Position numbers and translations under genes: made by a program. Under the pieces are notes generated by a model. That model saw only the letters and a program-made list of their open reading frames with translations. It did not search any database and was not told the DNA's origin. From Arthrobacter alpinus (GTDB lineage Bacteria > Actinomycetota > Actinomycetes > Actinomycetales > Micrococcaceae), in assembly GCF_900105965.1 (NCBI RefSeq), contig NZ_FNTV01000001.1, forward strand, positions 930,001 through 994,000: a stretch of DNA of 64,000 nt. The letters are read 5' to 3'. Of the stretch, positions 32,790-41,135 are shown one piece after another; the stretch's first letter is position 1, and each line of letters starts with the position of its first letter.

Positions 32790-34147
32790 GTGGATAGCAA
32801 ACGGGCGTGGCTGGTGTGGGGTGTTGGAGTTTTTGCGTACCTGATTGCGGTGACTCACAGAACTTCCTTTGGCGTGGCAGGGCTGGTTGCCACCGACCGC
32901 TTTGATGCGACGGCATCGGCCCTTTCGGCGTTCACAGTTATTCAGTTGGTGGTCTATGCCGTCCTGCAGATTCCTGTGGGTGTCCTTGTTGACAGATTTG
33001 GCCCGCGGGTCATGATCGCAACAGGTGCGGCGCTCATGGCGGTAGGGCAATTGCAATTGGCTGCCGCGACGTCAGTTCCCGGCGGTGTGGTGGGCAGAAT
33101 TTTCGTGGGTGCCGGAGACGCCATGACCTTCATTGCCGTGATTCGCCTGATTCCACTCTGGTTCCCCACCTACCGCGTTCCGGTGCTGACACAACTGACA
33201 GGTCAACTTGGCCAGTTTGGTCAGCTCATCAGTTTGGCGCCGTTTGCCTTTGTGCTCCACGCAGCAGGTTGGAGTCCCGCATTTGCCGGCCTCGCGGCCC
33301 TGGGCGTGCTGGCCTGCGTGCTCTCGGCTGCGCTGTTGCGCAATGCCCCGCCCGGCTCCGAGCGGCCCGCGGTGAAGAGCGGCATTAAGGAAACGGCCGT
33401 GGATCTGACCACGGCCTGGCTGCAGCCGGGCACCCGCCTGGGCATGTGGAGCCACTTCGCCACACAGTTCAGTGGCACGGTCTTTGTGCTCACCTGGGGC
33501 TACCCGTTCCTCGTTTCCGGACAGGGCCTGGACACGGCCACAGCCAGCGTCCTGCTCAGTCTTTTCGTGGTGGTCGGCATTATTTGCGGTCCATTCCTTG
33601 GAAGTTGGGTTGGCCGCCACCCCTGAGACGGTCCACCATGGTGCTTGCCGTGACCTTGGCTACAGCCGCTGCGTGGGCCGCCGTCATCTCCCACTCGGGA
33701 CCCTCGCCCCTATGGCTGTTGGTGGTCCTGATCCTGGTCTTGGCCATTGGTGGCCCGGCCTCCATGATTGCCTTCGACTTCGCCCGAACCTTCAACCCCT
33801 CCCACCGCATTGGAACGGCCACCGGAATCGTCAATGTGGGCGGCTTTGTTGCGGCGCTGATCAGCATGTACATGATCGGGATCATCCTGGACCTGCTCAA
33901 CAGTGTGGGCTTTTCCACGAACGGGCTGTACTCGCTGGACGCCTTCCGGGTGGCGTTCTCCTTCCAGTTCATAGTTCTGGGCATCGGTTTTGTTGCGGTT
34001 GCCGTAACACGCCGCAAGGTCCGCCGCGGCATGGCCGACCGTGGGGAAATGGTGCCTCCGCTTCGTGTTGTCATCGCGGACAACCGTCGCCGTCGGGCAC
34101 AGTTCAAGCAGGAACAAAAGGACCGGCGCGCCGCCCGCAAGGGCTGA
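32790..34147 (+). pseudogene. MFS transporter, frameshifted as read
   Basis: Two overlapping frames together form a 12-helix major facilitator. The first (GTG at 32790 to TGA at 33626, 278 residues) has helices 1-8, with YAVLQIPVGVLVDRFGPRVMIATG as the MFS motif between helices 2 and 3. The second frame supplies RRSTMVLAVTLATAAAWAAV to the end at 34147 (helices 9-12). Adding one base to the C4 run at 33620-33623 joins GSWVGRHP to LRRSTMV and yields about 452 residues. This may be a real loss of function or a homopolymer error. Substrate unknown. Confidence 0.85.
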
Positions 34148-34303
34148 ATAAGTCCGCGGTGACCGGTCACGACAGGCCGGGAGCAGCCCCTGCCGCAAGA
34201 AATTTTTAGTCTTCATGCGGATCTTGACCCGTGTTATCCACAGATTTGGCCTATTCGCCCAAGAGCCCTTTATTCTGCGACCTCCCAGCGGGAACCTTGG
34301 GGC

Positions 34304-35572
34304 ATGGGAAATCAAGCAGACAAAATCAGGGTAAGCGCCGGTGAAGACCTTCTGGCATTCATTCCCCACATGGTGGGGTACTGGCCCAAGCACAGCATTG
34401 TGTGCATCGGCATGAGCGGGAAACGATTGCGGGCCACCATGCGGTTGGACCTGCCGCCGGACCACGGCCCTGATGCGCGCCACTTTGCAACGGTTGCAGC
34501 CTCACAGCTGGCCAGCGATAGCGAAGCAGACGGCTGCCTCATTGCAATTTTCGGAAGGGACGATTGGGCAGACCCCGAGAATTTTCCCCAAGCCGAGACG
34601 TTCCTGGCCCTGCGCAAGGCGTTCGCCGAGGAGGGGCTGCCCGTCAGGGACGCCTGGTACGTGGGGGACGAGCATTGGCGCAGCCTGGAATGCACCGACG
34701 CAGCGTGCTGCCCGTGGCCTGGCAAGAACAACGCGTCCATCAAGGAGAGCTTCGTCAACACGGAGTTCATCTTCCGCGGAAGCATGGTTAGAGAGAGCCC
34801 CAAGGAGCAAATTCAGGAACGCATTTCCGTCAAGGACAAAGCGTTCGCTGCAGCCGTGGTTGCTGCCGGGAATGATGTACGCAAGCCACTGGCCGAATTT
34901 GGGAGTGGAGAAAAGCAGATGGCCGCCAACCTTGGCGCATGGGACTTCAGCCTGGCCCGGTGGCCTGCAACGCCTGACGCTGACATGGCTGCATTTCTCA
35001 TAGCGAGCCTGGCTGACACCACTGTGCGGGACACCGTCATAGTGGCCCTTGCGAGCACGGCCGACCATGCGTTCACAGGAGCTGCCGCGATGGGCTTGCT
35101 GGAAGCGGACACGAACCCCGTTCTGGTTCCTCGAAACTGGTACGGCGGCAGCCAATCCGCCGAATGCACCGTGGCCATCGAAGGTTACAGCGAGACGAGA
35201 TACCTGAGGGCCTGCCGAGACTTTGGCAACATTTTGGTCGGCGAGATCGATGACGGCGACTCACGGATCGTGGGCCCGGATTGGAATCGTTTGGACCGGG
35301 CCCAGCCGCTGCTGGAATTCCTTGCAGCAGCCAGTTCTGGGGCGGATAAGTGCCCCGTCCTTTGCGTGCTGGGCTGGATTCAGTGGTGCAAGGGTCGTGG
35401 GACGTGGGCGGGTGAGTACTTCCAGCTGTGCCAAGAGTTTCAGCCCGGTTACCGCCTTGCGCACCTGCTGGATCAGTTGCTTGCCGTAGGTCACATCGCG
35501 GCATGCGCCAAGGACCAGAGGACAGCCTGGCACGGGCTGAGGGAGGAAACAGCGGATGATCAGGCGGCTTGA
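34304..35572 (+). CDS. DUF4192 family protein
   Basis: 422 residues. DUF4192 pattern: RVSAGEDLLAFIPHMVGYWPKHSIVCIGMSGKRLRATMRLDLP at the start, the LECTDAACCPWPG pair of cysteines near residue 125, and GYRLAHLLDQLLAVGHIAA at the end. Its role is unknown. DUF4192 genes commonly sit near the principal sigma-factor gene in high-G+C Gram-positives, as here. The upstream 156 bases include one DnaA-box sequence (TTATCCACA) that may be chance. Confidence 0.9.
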   Translation: MGNQADKIRVSAGEDLLAFIPHMVGYWPKHSIVCIGMSGKRLRATMRLDLPPDHGPDARHFATVAASQLASDSEADGCLIAIFGRDDWADPENFPQAETFLALRKAFAEEGLPVRDAWYVGDEHWRSLECTDAACCPWPGKNNASIKESFVNTEFIFRGSMVRESPKEQIQERISVKDKAFAAAVVAAGNDVRKPLAEFGSGEKQMAANLGAWDFSLARWPATPDADMAAFLIASLADTTVRDTVIVALASTADHAFTGAAAMGLLEADTNPVLVPRNWYGGSQSAECTVAIEGYSETRYLRACRDFGNILVGEIDDGDSRIVGPDWNRLDRAQPLLEFLAAASSGADKCPVLCVLGWIQWCKGRGTWAGEYFQLCQEFQPGYRLAHLLDQLLAVGHIAACAKDQRTAWHGLREETADDQAA

Positions 35573-35775
35573 CATCAAGACGGCCACTGATTGGTGGCAA
35601 AGGGCAGAAAAACCGTGGATCGGAGAGTTGAAAACGCGGCTGCTGCGGCGGTGCGGGCAAGGAGCATGAGGCAAATCGTGAGACACTATAAGTCGAGACC
35701 CGGTTGGGTTCGTGTTGATGCATTGACAAAGTTTGGACCATAGGGATCCGGAAGGCATTTTCTTCCGGTGTGGCG

Positions 35776-35801
35776 GGAACAAAGCCGCCGCACAGAGAGT
35801 T
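35776..35801 (+). promoter_or_regulatory. SigR/SigH-type promoter upstream of sigA
   Basis: GGAAC (35776-35780), exactly 18 bases, then GTT (35799-35801) matches the redox-stress sigma factor consensus GGAAT-N18-GTT, with the last -35 base differing. Streptomyces hrdB has a SigR-dependent promoter of this kind. The 341-base region upstream of sigA also contains other TTGACA-like hexamers that could serve housekeeping transcription. Confidence 0.45.
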
Positions 35802-35913
35802 ATACCCTCTGACCCTCCAAGCGGAAGTGATGCGCCAAGCAACGCGGACTTGACAGGGTCATAGTGGTGTTGCCCGAAGGTAACTCCACAGACCGCCGTA
35901 AGAAAGGTTTTCT

Positions 35914-37173
35914 GTGTCTGCTACTGCTAAGAGCAATGTCTCCCCAACGAAGGAGATCGAGGATCCCACCTCTTCAGCCACCGCGCCGCTGACTCCAGCA
36001 CAGAAGCGCGCTGCCACCATGGCTGCCAAGAAGGCCGCAGCCGGTGACGAAGCAAGCGCCCCCGCCGCCAAGAAGGCTGCCCCTGCCCGCCGTGGCAAGG
36101 CCAAAGCTAAAGAGGATGAAGAGTCAGGCTCCGATTCCGTTGTAGAAGAAGACGAGCAGGATGAGGCCAAGTCCGATCGCCCCGTGGCTACCGGAACGGG
36201 CTTTGTCTACTCCGATTCGGACGACGATGACGCACCTGTCCAGCAGGTCATGTCGGCCGGCGCAACCGCTGACCCGGTCAAGGATTACCTGAAGCAAATC
36301 GGTAAAGTTGCCTTGCTCAACGCCGAGCAGGAAGTTGACCTTGCTCTGCGCATTGAGGCCGGCCTTTTCGCCACGGAGAAGCTCAAAGCTGGCCGTGACT
36401 CCATGGACCCCCAGCTCAAGCGCGACCTCGAACGCATTGTGCACGACGGCGGCCGCGCCAAGAACCACCTCCTCGAGGCCAACCTGCGTCTCGTTGTGTC
36501 GTTGGCCAAGCGCTACACCGGCCGTGGAATGCTCTTCCTGGACTTGATCCAGGAAGGCAACCTTGGTCTGATCCGCGCCGTTGAGAAGTTCGACTACACC
36601 AAGGGCTTCAAGTTCTCCACGTATGCCACCTGGTGGATTCGCCAGGCCATCACTCGCGCCATGGCCGACCAGGCGCGCACCATCCGTATTCCCGTGCACA
36701 TGGTGGAAGTCATCAACAAGTTGGCACGTGTCCAGCGCCAGATGCTGCAGGACTTGGGACGCGAACCAACACCGGAAGAATTGGCCAAGGAATTGGACAT
36801 GACCCCGGAAAAGGTTGTTGAGGTTCAAAAGTACGGCCGCGAGCCCATCTCCCTCCACACCCCGCTGGGTGAAGACGGTGACTCCGAGTTCGGTGACTTG
36901 ATTGAAGACTCCGAGGCTGTTGTCCCGGCTGACGCGGTGTCCTTCACCCTGTTGCAGGAACAACTCCACTCGGTCCTGGACACCCTGTCCGAACGTGAAG
37001 CCGGCGTGGTTGCCATGCGCTTCGGCCTGACCGACGGCCAGCCGAAGACTTTAGACGAAATCGGCAAGGTCTACGGCGTTACGCGTGAGCGCATCCGCCA
37101 GATCGAATCCAAGACCATGTCCAAGCTGCGCCACCCGTCGCGCTCACAGGTTCTGCGCGACTACCTGGACTAA
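35914..37173 (+). CDS. sigA: Principal RNA polymerase sigma factor
   Basis: 419 residues from GTG at 35914, with AAAGG about eight bases upstream. A disordered Lys/Ala and acidic N-terminus (residues 1-100) is followed by region 1.2 ([31 protein letters not shown]) and region 2 ([61 protein letters not shown]). Region 3 ([19 protein letters not shown]) and region 4 ([48 protein letters not shown]) follow. This is the HrdB/SigA type. Confidence 0.96.
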   Translation: MSATAKSNVSPTKEIEDPTSSATAPLTPAQKRAATMAAKKAAAGDEASAPAAKKAAPARRGKAKAKEDEESGSDSVVEEDEQDEAKSDRPVATGTGFVYSDSDDDDAPVQQVMSAGATADPVKDYLKQIGKVALLNAEQEVDLALRIEAGLFATEKLKAGRDSMDPQLKRDLERIVHDGGRAKNHLLEANLRLVVSLAKRYTGRGMLFLDLIQEGNLGLIRAVEKFDYTKGFKFSTYATWWIRQAITRAMADQARTIRIPVHMVEVINKLARVQRQMLQDLGREPTPEELAKELDMTPEKVVEVQKYGREPISLHTPLGEDGDSEFGDLIEDSEAVVPADAVSFTLLQEQLHSVLDTLSEREAGVVAMRFGLTDGQPKTLDEIGKVYGVTRERIRQIESKTMSKLRHPSRSQVLRDYLD

Positions 37174-37185
37174 GCCCCACGGCCA

Positions 37186-37221
37186 CCCCAACTTCAGCCG
37201 CTGGCGCGTCTGAAGTTGGGG
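37186..37221 (+). terminator. Terminator after sigA
   Basis: CCCCAACTTCAG and CTGAAGTTGGGG pair with a 12-base loop, 13 bases after the sigA stop. Downstream is T-rich but interrupted. Confidence 0.65.
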
Positions 37222-37243
37222 CCAACGCTTGGTTTTACACTGC

Positions 37244-37305
37244 AACCCGCAGTTGTAGACGATGTTCACTCCATTTGGAGCGAGACCCGTCTACAACTGC
37301 GGGTT
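37244..37305 (-). terminator. Hairpin spanning the 3' end of the LuxR regulator gene
   Basis: An exact 18-bp stem (AACCCGCAGTTGTAGACG with its complement) joins the last five codons of the regulator gene to sequence about 45 bases downstream, with an internal CTCCA/TGGAG hairpin in the loop. It may terminate the regulator transcript or protect its end. Overlap with codons is unusual. Confidence 0.55.
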
Positions 37306-40206
37306 GTTCTTGTTTCTGGCGTAGTTGACGGCTTCGGTGCGGCTGGAGACATCAAACTTGCGCATGACGGATGAGACATGAACGCTGACGGTCTTGGCGC
37401 TGATGAAGAGCTGTGCACCAATCTGCTTATTGCTAAGACCTTCGGCAACAAGAGCGAGGACTTGGGCTTCCCGTGCCGTTGGTTCGGCCGTGTTGGGGCG
37501 TGTGCTGGGGCCGGCAAGATTCAGGCCGGTCCTGTCCGCGAAGTCCTTGGCCAGGGTGACCACCATGCCGGCGCCCAATTTCTTGGCACCCTTCACTGCC
37601 TCTCGCAACGCAGCAATAGCATCTGCCCGGTTGCCTGCACCGTGCTCAGCCTGCCCTCTGCGCAGACAAATATAGGACCTCAGGTGAGCCGGAAGAACGG
37701 CACCGAGATCACCCGCCTGCCGCCAGAGAGCAGGATCAGTGCCGCACCCGGTCTCTCCACCCAGTTCTGCATCAAAGAGCGCCAACCAGGCCGGATACGT
37801 GGGCCAAAAGGAATCACGGTGCAAGATCTCCCTGAGAGACGTTTCTGCGTCCGTTGCAACAGGATCTCCTGCGTTGCGGCTGGCCGCAAGGATGCGCGCA
37901 GCGACAGCCATCAGCGGCAGATCCAGTCCCGGGAGCGGGCGGAACTCCTTACTGCTCAAGAACGAGACCTCTTGCCACGCCGAGGCGAGGTCCCCTCGGA
38001 TCCAAGCCAATTCCGCACTGAGCATGACCAAGGCAAGGCGTGACTGCATCTCCACTCGCGCCAACTCACCCAAGAGCTGCTGCCACTGTCTAAAGATTGA
38101 TTCCGCGCTGTCGGTGTCTCCGCTCCACAGCGTGGACCAAATCCGGGACCGCAGAAGATAAGCAAGGAAGGAACTGGGTGGGGAGAGGGACAAATTTCTC
38201 TCCAGTAGCGCCCGGGCTGCCGTCCAGTCGCCGCGGGCAAAGAGAGGTTCCACGGCATTGGAAGAGAGAATGGCCCCGGTGGTTCGTTCGACGCCGAGCT
38301 CGCGCGCCTGCCTGATGCCATCCTCGGCGATGCGGATGGATTCGTCATAGCGTCCGAGCTGATGGAGTGAATCCGAATAATTGATGCGGAACCGCATGAG
38401 GGCATCGATATTTCCCTGGGCCAAGTCCTGGGCCAAGGCGAGGTCCTCGCCCCACCCGTCTACGTCACCCGCGAGGACGCGCGAACTTCCCCGCAGGTTC
38501 GATGCGATGGATTGTTCCATGCGATCGCCCGTGACGGTTGTCAGCTCCAATGCCTCGCTTGCAACCGTGATGGATTCGCTTAGTCTGGCCTCCAACAAAT
38601 ACCTGGCCGCGAGGTGGTTCAAAAGGGTTGCCCGCAATACATCGTCGCTACCGCGGGGTGTTAGTTCCAAGGCCCGCATGAGCAACGCGGCCGAGCCCAG
38701 TTGGGCGTTGAAACCCAAGTATCGTGCCTGGGCGGCCAGCAGCCGGGCCAGCTCCGTGCCGCCCACGTTCGGTTCTGCCGCAGCCAACCGGATCATGGCA
38801 AGGGATCGTTCACCGTTGCCGGCCTGATTGTGGGCCGAGGCGGTGCGGGCCATGAGCGCGTACCGTGGCATGCCTGCGGACGCCTCAGCGTCCTGCACCA
38901 GGTCCCAGAGCTCCAAGGCGCGTTCGCCCATCCGGGCCGCCGTCGAATAGGCGTAGCTGCGTTCGGCCTCGACAACGGCGACGATGGAGGCCTTGAACGT
39001 TTTTTCTTGAGCGTGGGTGGCATGCCAGTGATAGGCGATTTCGACGGCGTCGTGGTGTCCCAAGTCTGCCGTCTCCAAGGCCTGGGCGTAGCGGGTATGG
39101 AAGCGCGTGCGCTCACCCGGAAGGAGATCAGCGTGGATTGCCTCACGCACCAGGGCATGGCGAAAAGTGTAGGAGTTGCCCTCGAAGGCGATGAGGTTTC
39201 CTCGTTGGGCTGCGCGGGCGCTGGTTTCAAATTCTTCCACGGACCTGTCGTATGCGGCCAAGGCTTGTGTGTGCGGCACGCAAACACCGCCAGCGGCGAG
39301 GACACGCAAAAAGTATTGGACCTGGTCATCCAAGCGCTCGTACCTGGCCAGCAGCAGATCGGTCAGTGTGGACGGTAGTTTGCCGGCCGCGTCGCAATCT
39401 CCCAGGCCCAGCAGCTCTTCCACAAAGAACGGGATTCCCTCACTGCGGGCGAAAACATTCTCGACCAGCTCATAGCCTGCGTCCTGGCCTGTGATGGCCT
39501 CGACCTGACCACGCACCTGGTCCTTGGTGAGCCGGCCCAAGTTGATGACCTTGGCATGGCGGCCGCGTTCGGACTCAGTCAGGAAATCCCGCAGCGGATG
39601 GCCCCGGTGAATGTCATCGCTGCGATAGGTGGTGACCAGCAAGAACTTTCCGCCATTGAAGGCGCGAAGAATAAAACGCAGAACCGCCAACGTGGCATCG
39701 TCTGCCCAGTGCAGGTCCTCGACCACGACCACCAGTGGTTGGCTTTCGCAGGCACGTTCAAACACCGTGCTGACAGCCTCGAGAACGCGGTTTGCGGTGG
39801 GCAGCGCATCAATTTCTGCGGCCGCCTCGGGCAGAAGCAACGCCAACGCATTGCGTCCTGGCCCGGCAAAATCCATGACAGCCTCAAGGCCAATCTGGGC
39901 CGCAAGTGAACGCAGCACCCCCGTCAGGGGAGTATAGGGAGGGGCAAGGGAGCCCAAATCAACGCACTGTCCCGTGATGATTCTGGCTTGGCTTGAAACG
40001 GTGGCAAGGAACTCCTCAAGCAGCCGGGTCTTGCCGAGCCCGGCCTCACCGCCAATGATGACCGCTTGAGGCTTACTTTCGGTTGCGTCGGCAAAAGAGG
40101 CCAGCAGGGCTTGTGCCTCCGCGTCGCGGCCAATCATGTGCGTGCTTGACGCGGTCATCTGCATGACCCAATCCTGCCACGATCCGGTGGCCGCGGTCAG
40201 CGACAT
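37291..40206 (-). CDS. Large LuxR-type ATPase transcriptional regulator (LAL-like)
   Basis: 971 residues from ATG at 40206 (GGGAAGG just upstream). The frame is open to 40389, but that part is Pro/Ala-rich, has no ribosome-binding site and would overlap another small gene. An AAA/NTPase domain (GGEAGLGKTRLLEEFL as Walker A, LVVVVEDLHWADD as Walker B) covers the first 300 residues. A long helical TPR-like middle follows. A C-terminal LuxR HTH (PTAREAQVLALVAEGLSNKQIGAQLFISAKTVSVHVSSVMRKFDVSSRTEAV) binds DNA. Such regulators often sense small molecules. The target is unknown. Confidence 0.88.
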   Translation of the reverse strand: MSLTAATGSWQDWVMQMTASSTHMIGRDAEAQALLASFADATESKPQAVIIGGEAGLGKTRLLEEFLATVSSQARIITGQCVDLGSLAPPYTPLTGVLRSLAAQIGLEAVMDFAGPGRNALALLLPEAAAEIDALPTANRVLEAVSTVFERACESQPLVVVVEDLHWADDATLAVLRFILRAFNGGKFLLVTTYRSDDIHRGHPLRDFLTESERGRHAKVINLGRLTKDQVRGQVEAITGQDAGYELVENVFARSEGIPFFVEELLGLGDCDAAGKLPSTLTDLLLARYERLDDQVQYFLRVLAAGGVCVPHTQALAAYDRSVEEFETSARAAQRGNLIAFEGNSYTFRHALVREAIHADLLPGERTRFHTRYAQALETADLGHHDAVEIAYHWHATHAQEKTFKASIVAVVEAERSYAYSTAARMGERALELWDLVQDAEASAGMPRYALMARTASAHNQAGNGERSLAMIRLAAAEPNVGGTELARLLAAQARYLGFNAQLGSAALLMRALELTPRGSDDVLRATLLNHLAARYLLEARLSESITVASEALELTTVTGDRMEQSIASNLRGSSRVLAGDVDGWGEDLALAQDLAQGNIDALMRFRINYSDSLHQLGRYDESIRIAEDGIRQARELGVERTTGAILSSNAVEPLFARGDWTAARALLERNLSLSPPSSFLAYLLRSRIWSTLWSGDTDSAESIFRQWQQLLGELARVEMQSRLALVMLSAELAWIRGDLASAWQEVSFLSSKEFRPLPGLDLPLMAVAARILAASRNAGDPVATDAETSLREILHRDSFWPTYPAWLALFDAELGGETGCGTDPALWRQAGDLGAVLPAHLRSYICLRRGQAEHGAGNRADAIAALREAVKGAKKLGAGMVVTLAKDFADRTGLNLAGPSTRPNTAEPTAREAQVLALVAEGLSNKQIGAQLFISAKTVSVHVSSVMRKFDVSSRTEAVNYARNKNNPQL

Positions 40207-40234
40207 TATGCCTTCCCTGGACCGCTGGCTCAGA

Positions 40235-40426
40235 TCAGTGGCTCGTTTGGACGCGGCTGCCGGCCGTCTGCTCTTGGCGGACGGCCACGCCCCGGAGACG
40301 GTGCCAGGGACGGGGGCTGCGCTGGGTGGTGGCTGCGCTTTCGCGTTGTAGACGGCGGCGTTCCAAGGCAAGCTCGGTTTCACGTTCATTTTGGTGGGAG
40401 ATCAACAGCGCCATAAAGTCCGACAT
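40235..40426 (-). CDS. Small hypothetical protein upstream of the LuxR regulator
   Basis: 63 residues from ATG at 40426, with AAAGG six bases upstream. It begins SDFMALLISHQNERETELALERRRLQRESAA, a charged helix with an Arg-rich end, then a basic Pro/Gln tail. Its coding frame overlaps the rejected N-terminal extension of the LuxR gene, supporting the shorter LuxR start. It may be a conserved small actinobacterial protein. Function unknown, moderate doubt that it is real. Confidence 0.42.
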   Translation of the reverse strand: MSDFMALLISHQNERETELALERRRLQRESAATTQRSPRPWHRLRGVAVRQEQTAGSRVQTSH

Positions 40427-40642
40427 GGTCATCCTTTGCTTATGAAGGTTTCTACGTCGGCGAAGCCTTCTTGATGACTCAATTCTTCCGTTGGGGGAGC
40501 GCAACAACATTGGGCGGATGCCCTATCTATGTCCGGCTGCATCACAGCTAAGGCGCCTAAGGCGGTTGGGCGGCCTTAGTTTGGAGGCAGCATCTAGGCG
40601 CGGTTCGGGTGGAAGGCGCCCCCGCGCCAAGAGTTCCGGCCC

Positions 40643-40679
40643 AAAAAAAGCAGGGCCCCGGAGGAATCCGGGACCCTGC
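40643..40679 (-). terminator. Intrinsic terminator after the DUF7455-like gene
   Basis: On the minus strand GCAGGG-CCCGGA pairs with TCCGGG-CCCTGC around a four-base loop, followed by seven T. It starts 16 bases after the stop of the small zinc-ribbon gene. Confidence 0.88.
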
Positions 40680-40694
40680 ATTTTCAAAAGTTGA

Positions 40695-40919
40695 TTAGTC
40701 CACTGGGACCGGGGCCTTCTCGGTCAGACGGCTTGTCTCGTCATGCCACTGCGAGGAGAGCGGCTTCAGGTTGGCTTCCACCGAGCGGGCGTGGTGTCCG
40801 CAGAAAAGAAGTTCCCCGCCGGAGGATTCCAGGACAACCCGCACGTAGGCTTGGGCGCCGCAGCGGTCGCAACGGTCCAAGGTATTGAGCTCGCGGCTGG
40901 CGATGGCGGTGGTAGTCAT
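40695..40919 (-). CDS. DUF7455-like small zinc-ribbon protein
   Basis: 74 residues from ATG at 40919 with GAAGGAGG upstream. LDRCDRCGAQAYVRVVLESSGGELLFCGHHARSVEANL has a CxxC and a CxHH pair forming a likely zinc site, the pattern of a small actinobacterial family usually found beside topoisomerase genes or sigma factors. Function unknown. It is divergent from parE. Confidence 0.85.
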   Translation of the reverse strand: MTTTAIASRELNTLDRCDRCGAQAYVRVVLESSGGELLFCGHHARSVEANLKPLSSQWHDETSRLTEKAPVPVD

Positions 40920-41135
40920 GATGGCCTCCTTCATTGATCTTGGTACCTATATAACCATTATTCGTAGCCGTTCCATCCCTGGATGGGTGTACTTTCGCTC
41001 ACCGCGTAGCCGTAGATGTACGGCATGCCTGTCAGGGGGCGGTGCCGGCAGCGGTTAACCTTGAGTGGGGCGGGTGCAGCTCGGCTCGCACCATCCCCAT
41101 GGAAATAACACTCAGTCATAAGGAGTATGCCAACC

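Noticed and set aside
33472..34209. 245-codon rightward frame
   Set aside because: It is a third frame over the MFS gene; the other two frames together give a proper 12-helix transporter.
34234..34242. Perfect DnaA-box sequence TTATCCACA (also at 23586-23594 on the other strand)
   Set aside because: Single isolated copies are expected by chance at about this rate, and there is no cluster or AT-rich unwinding region.
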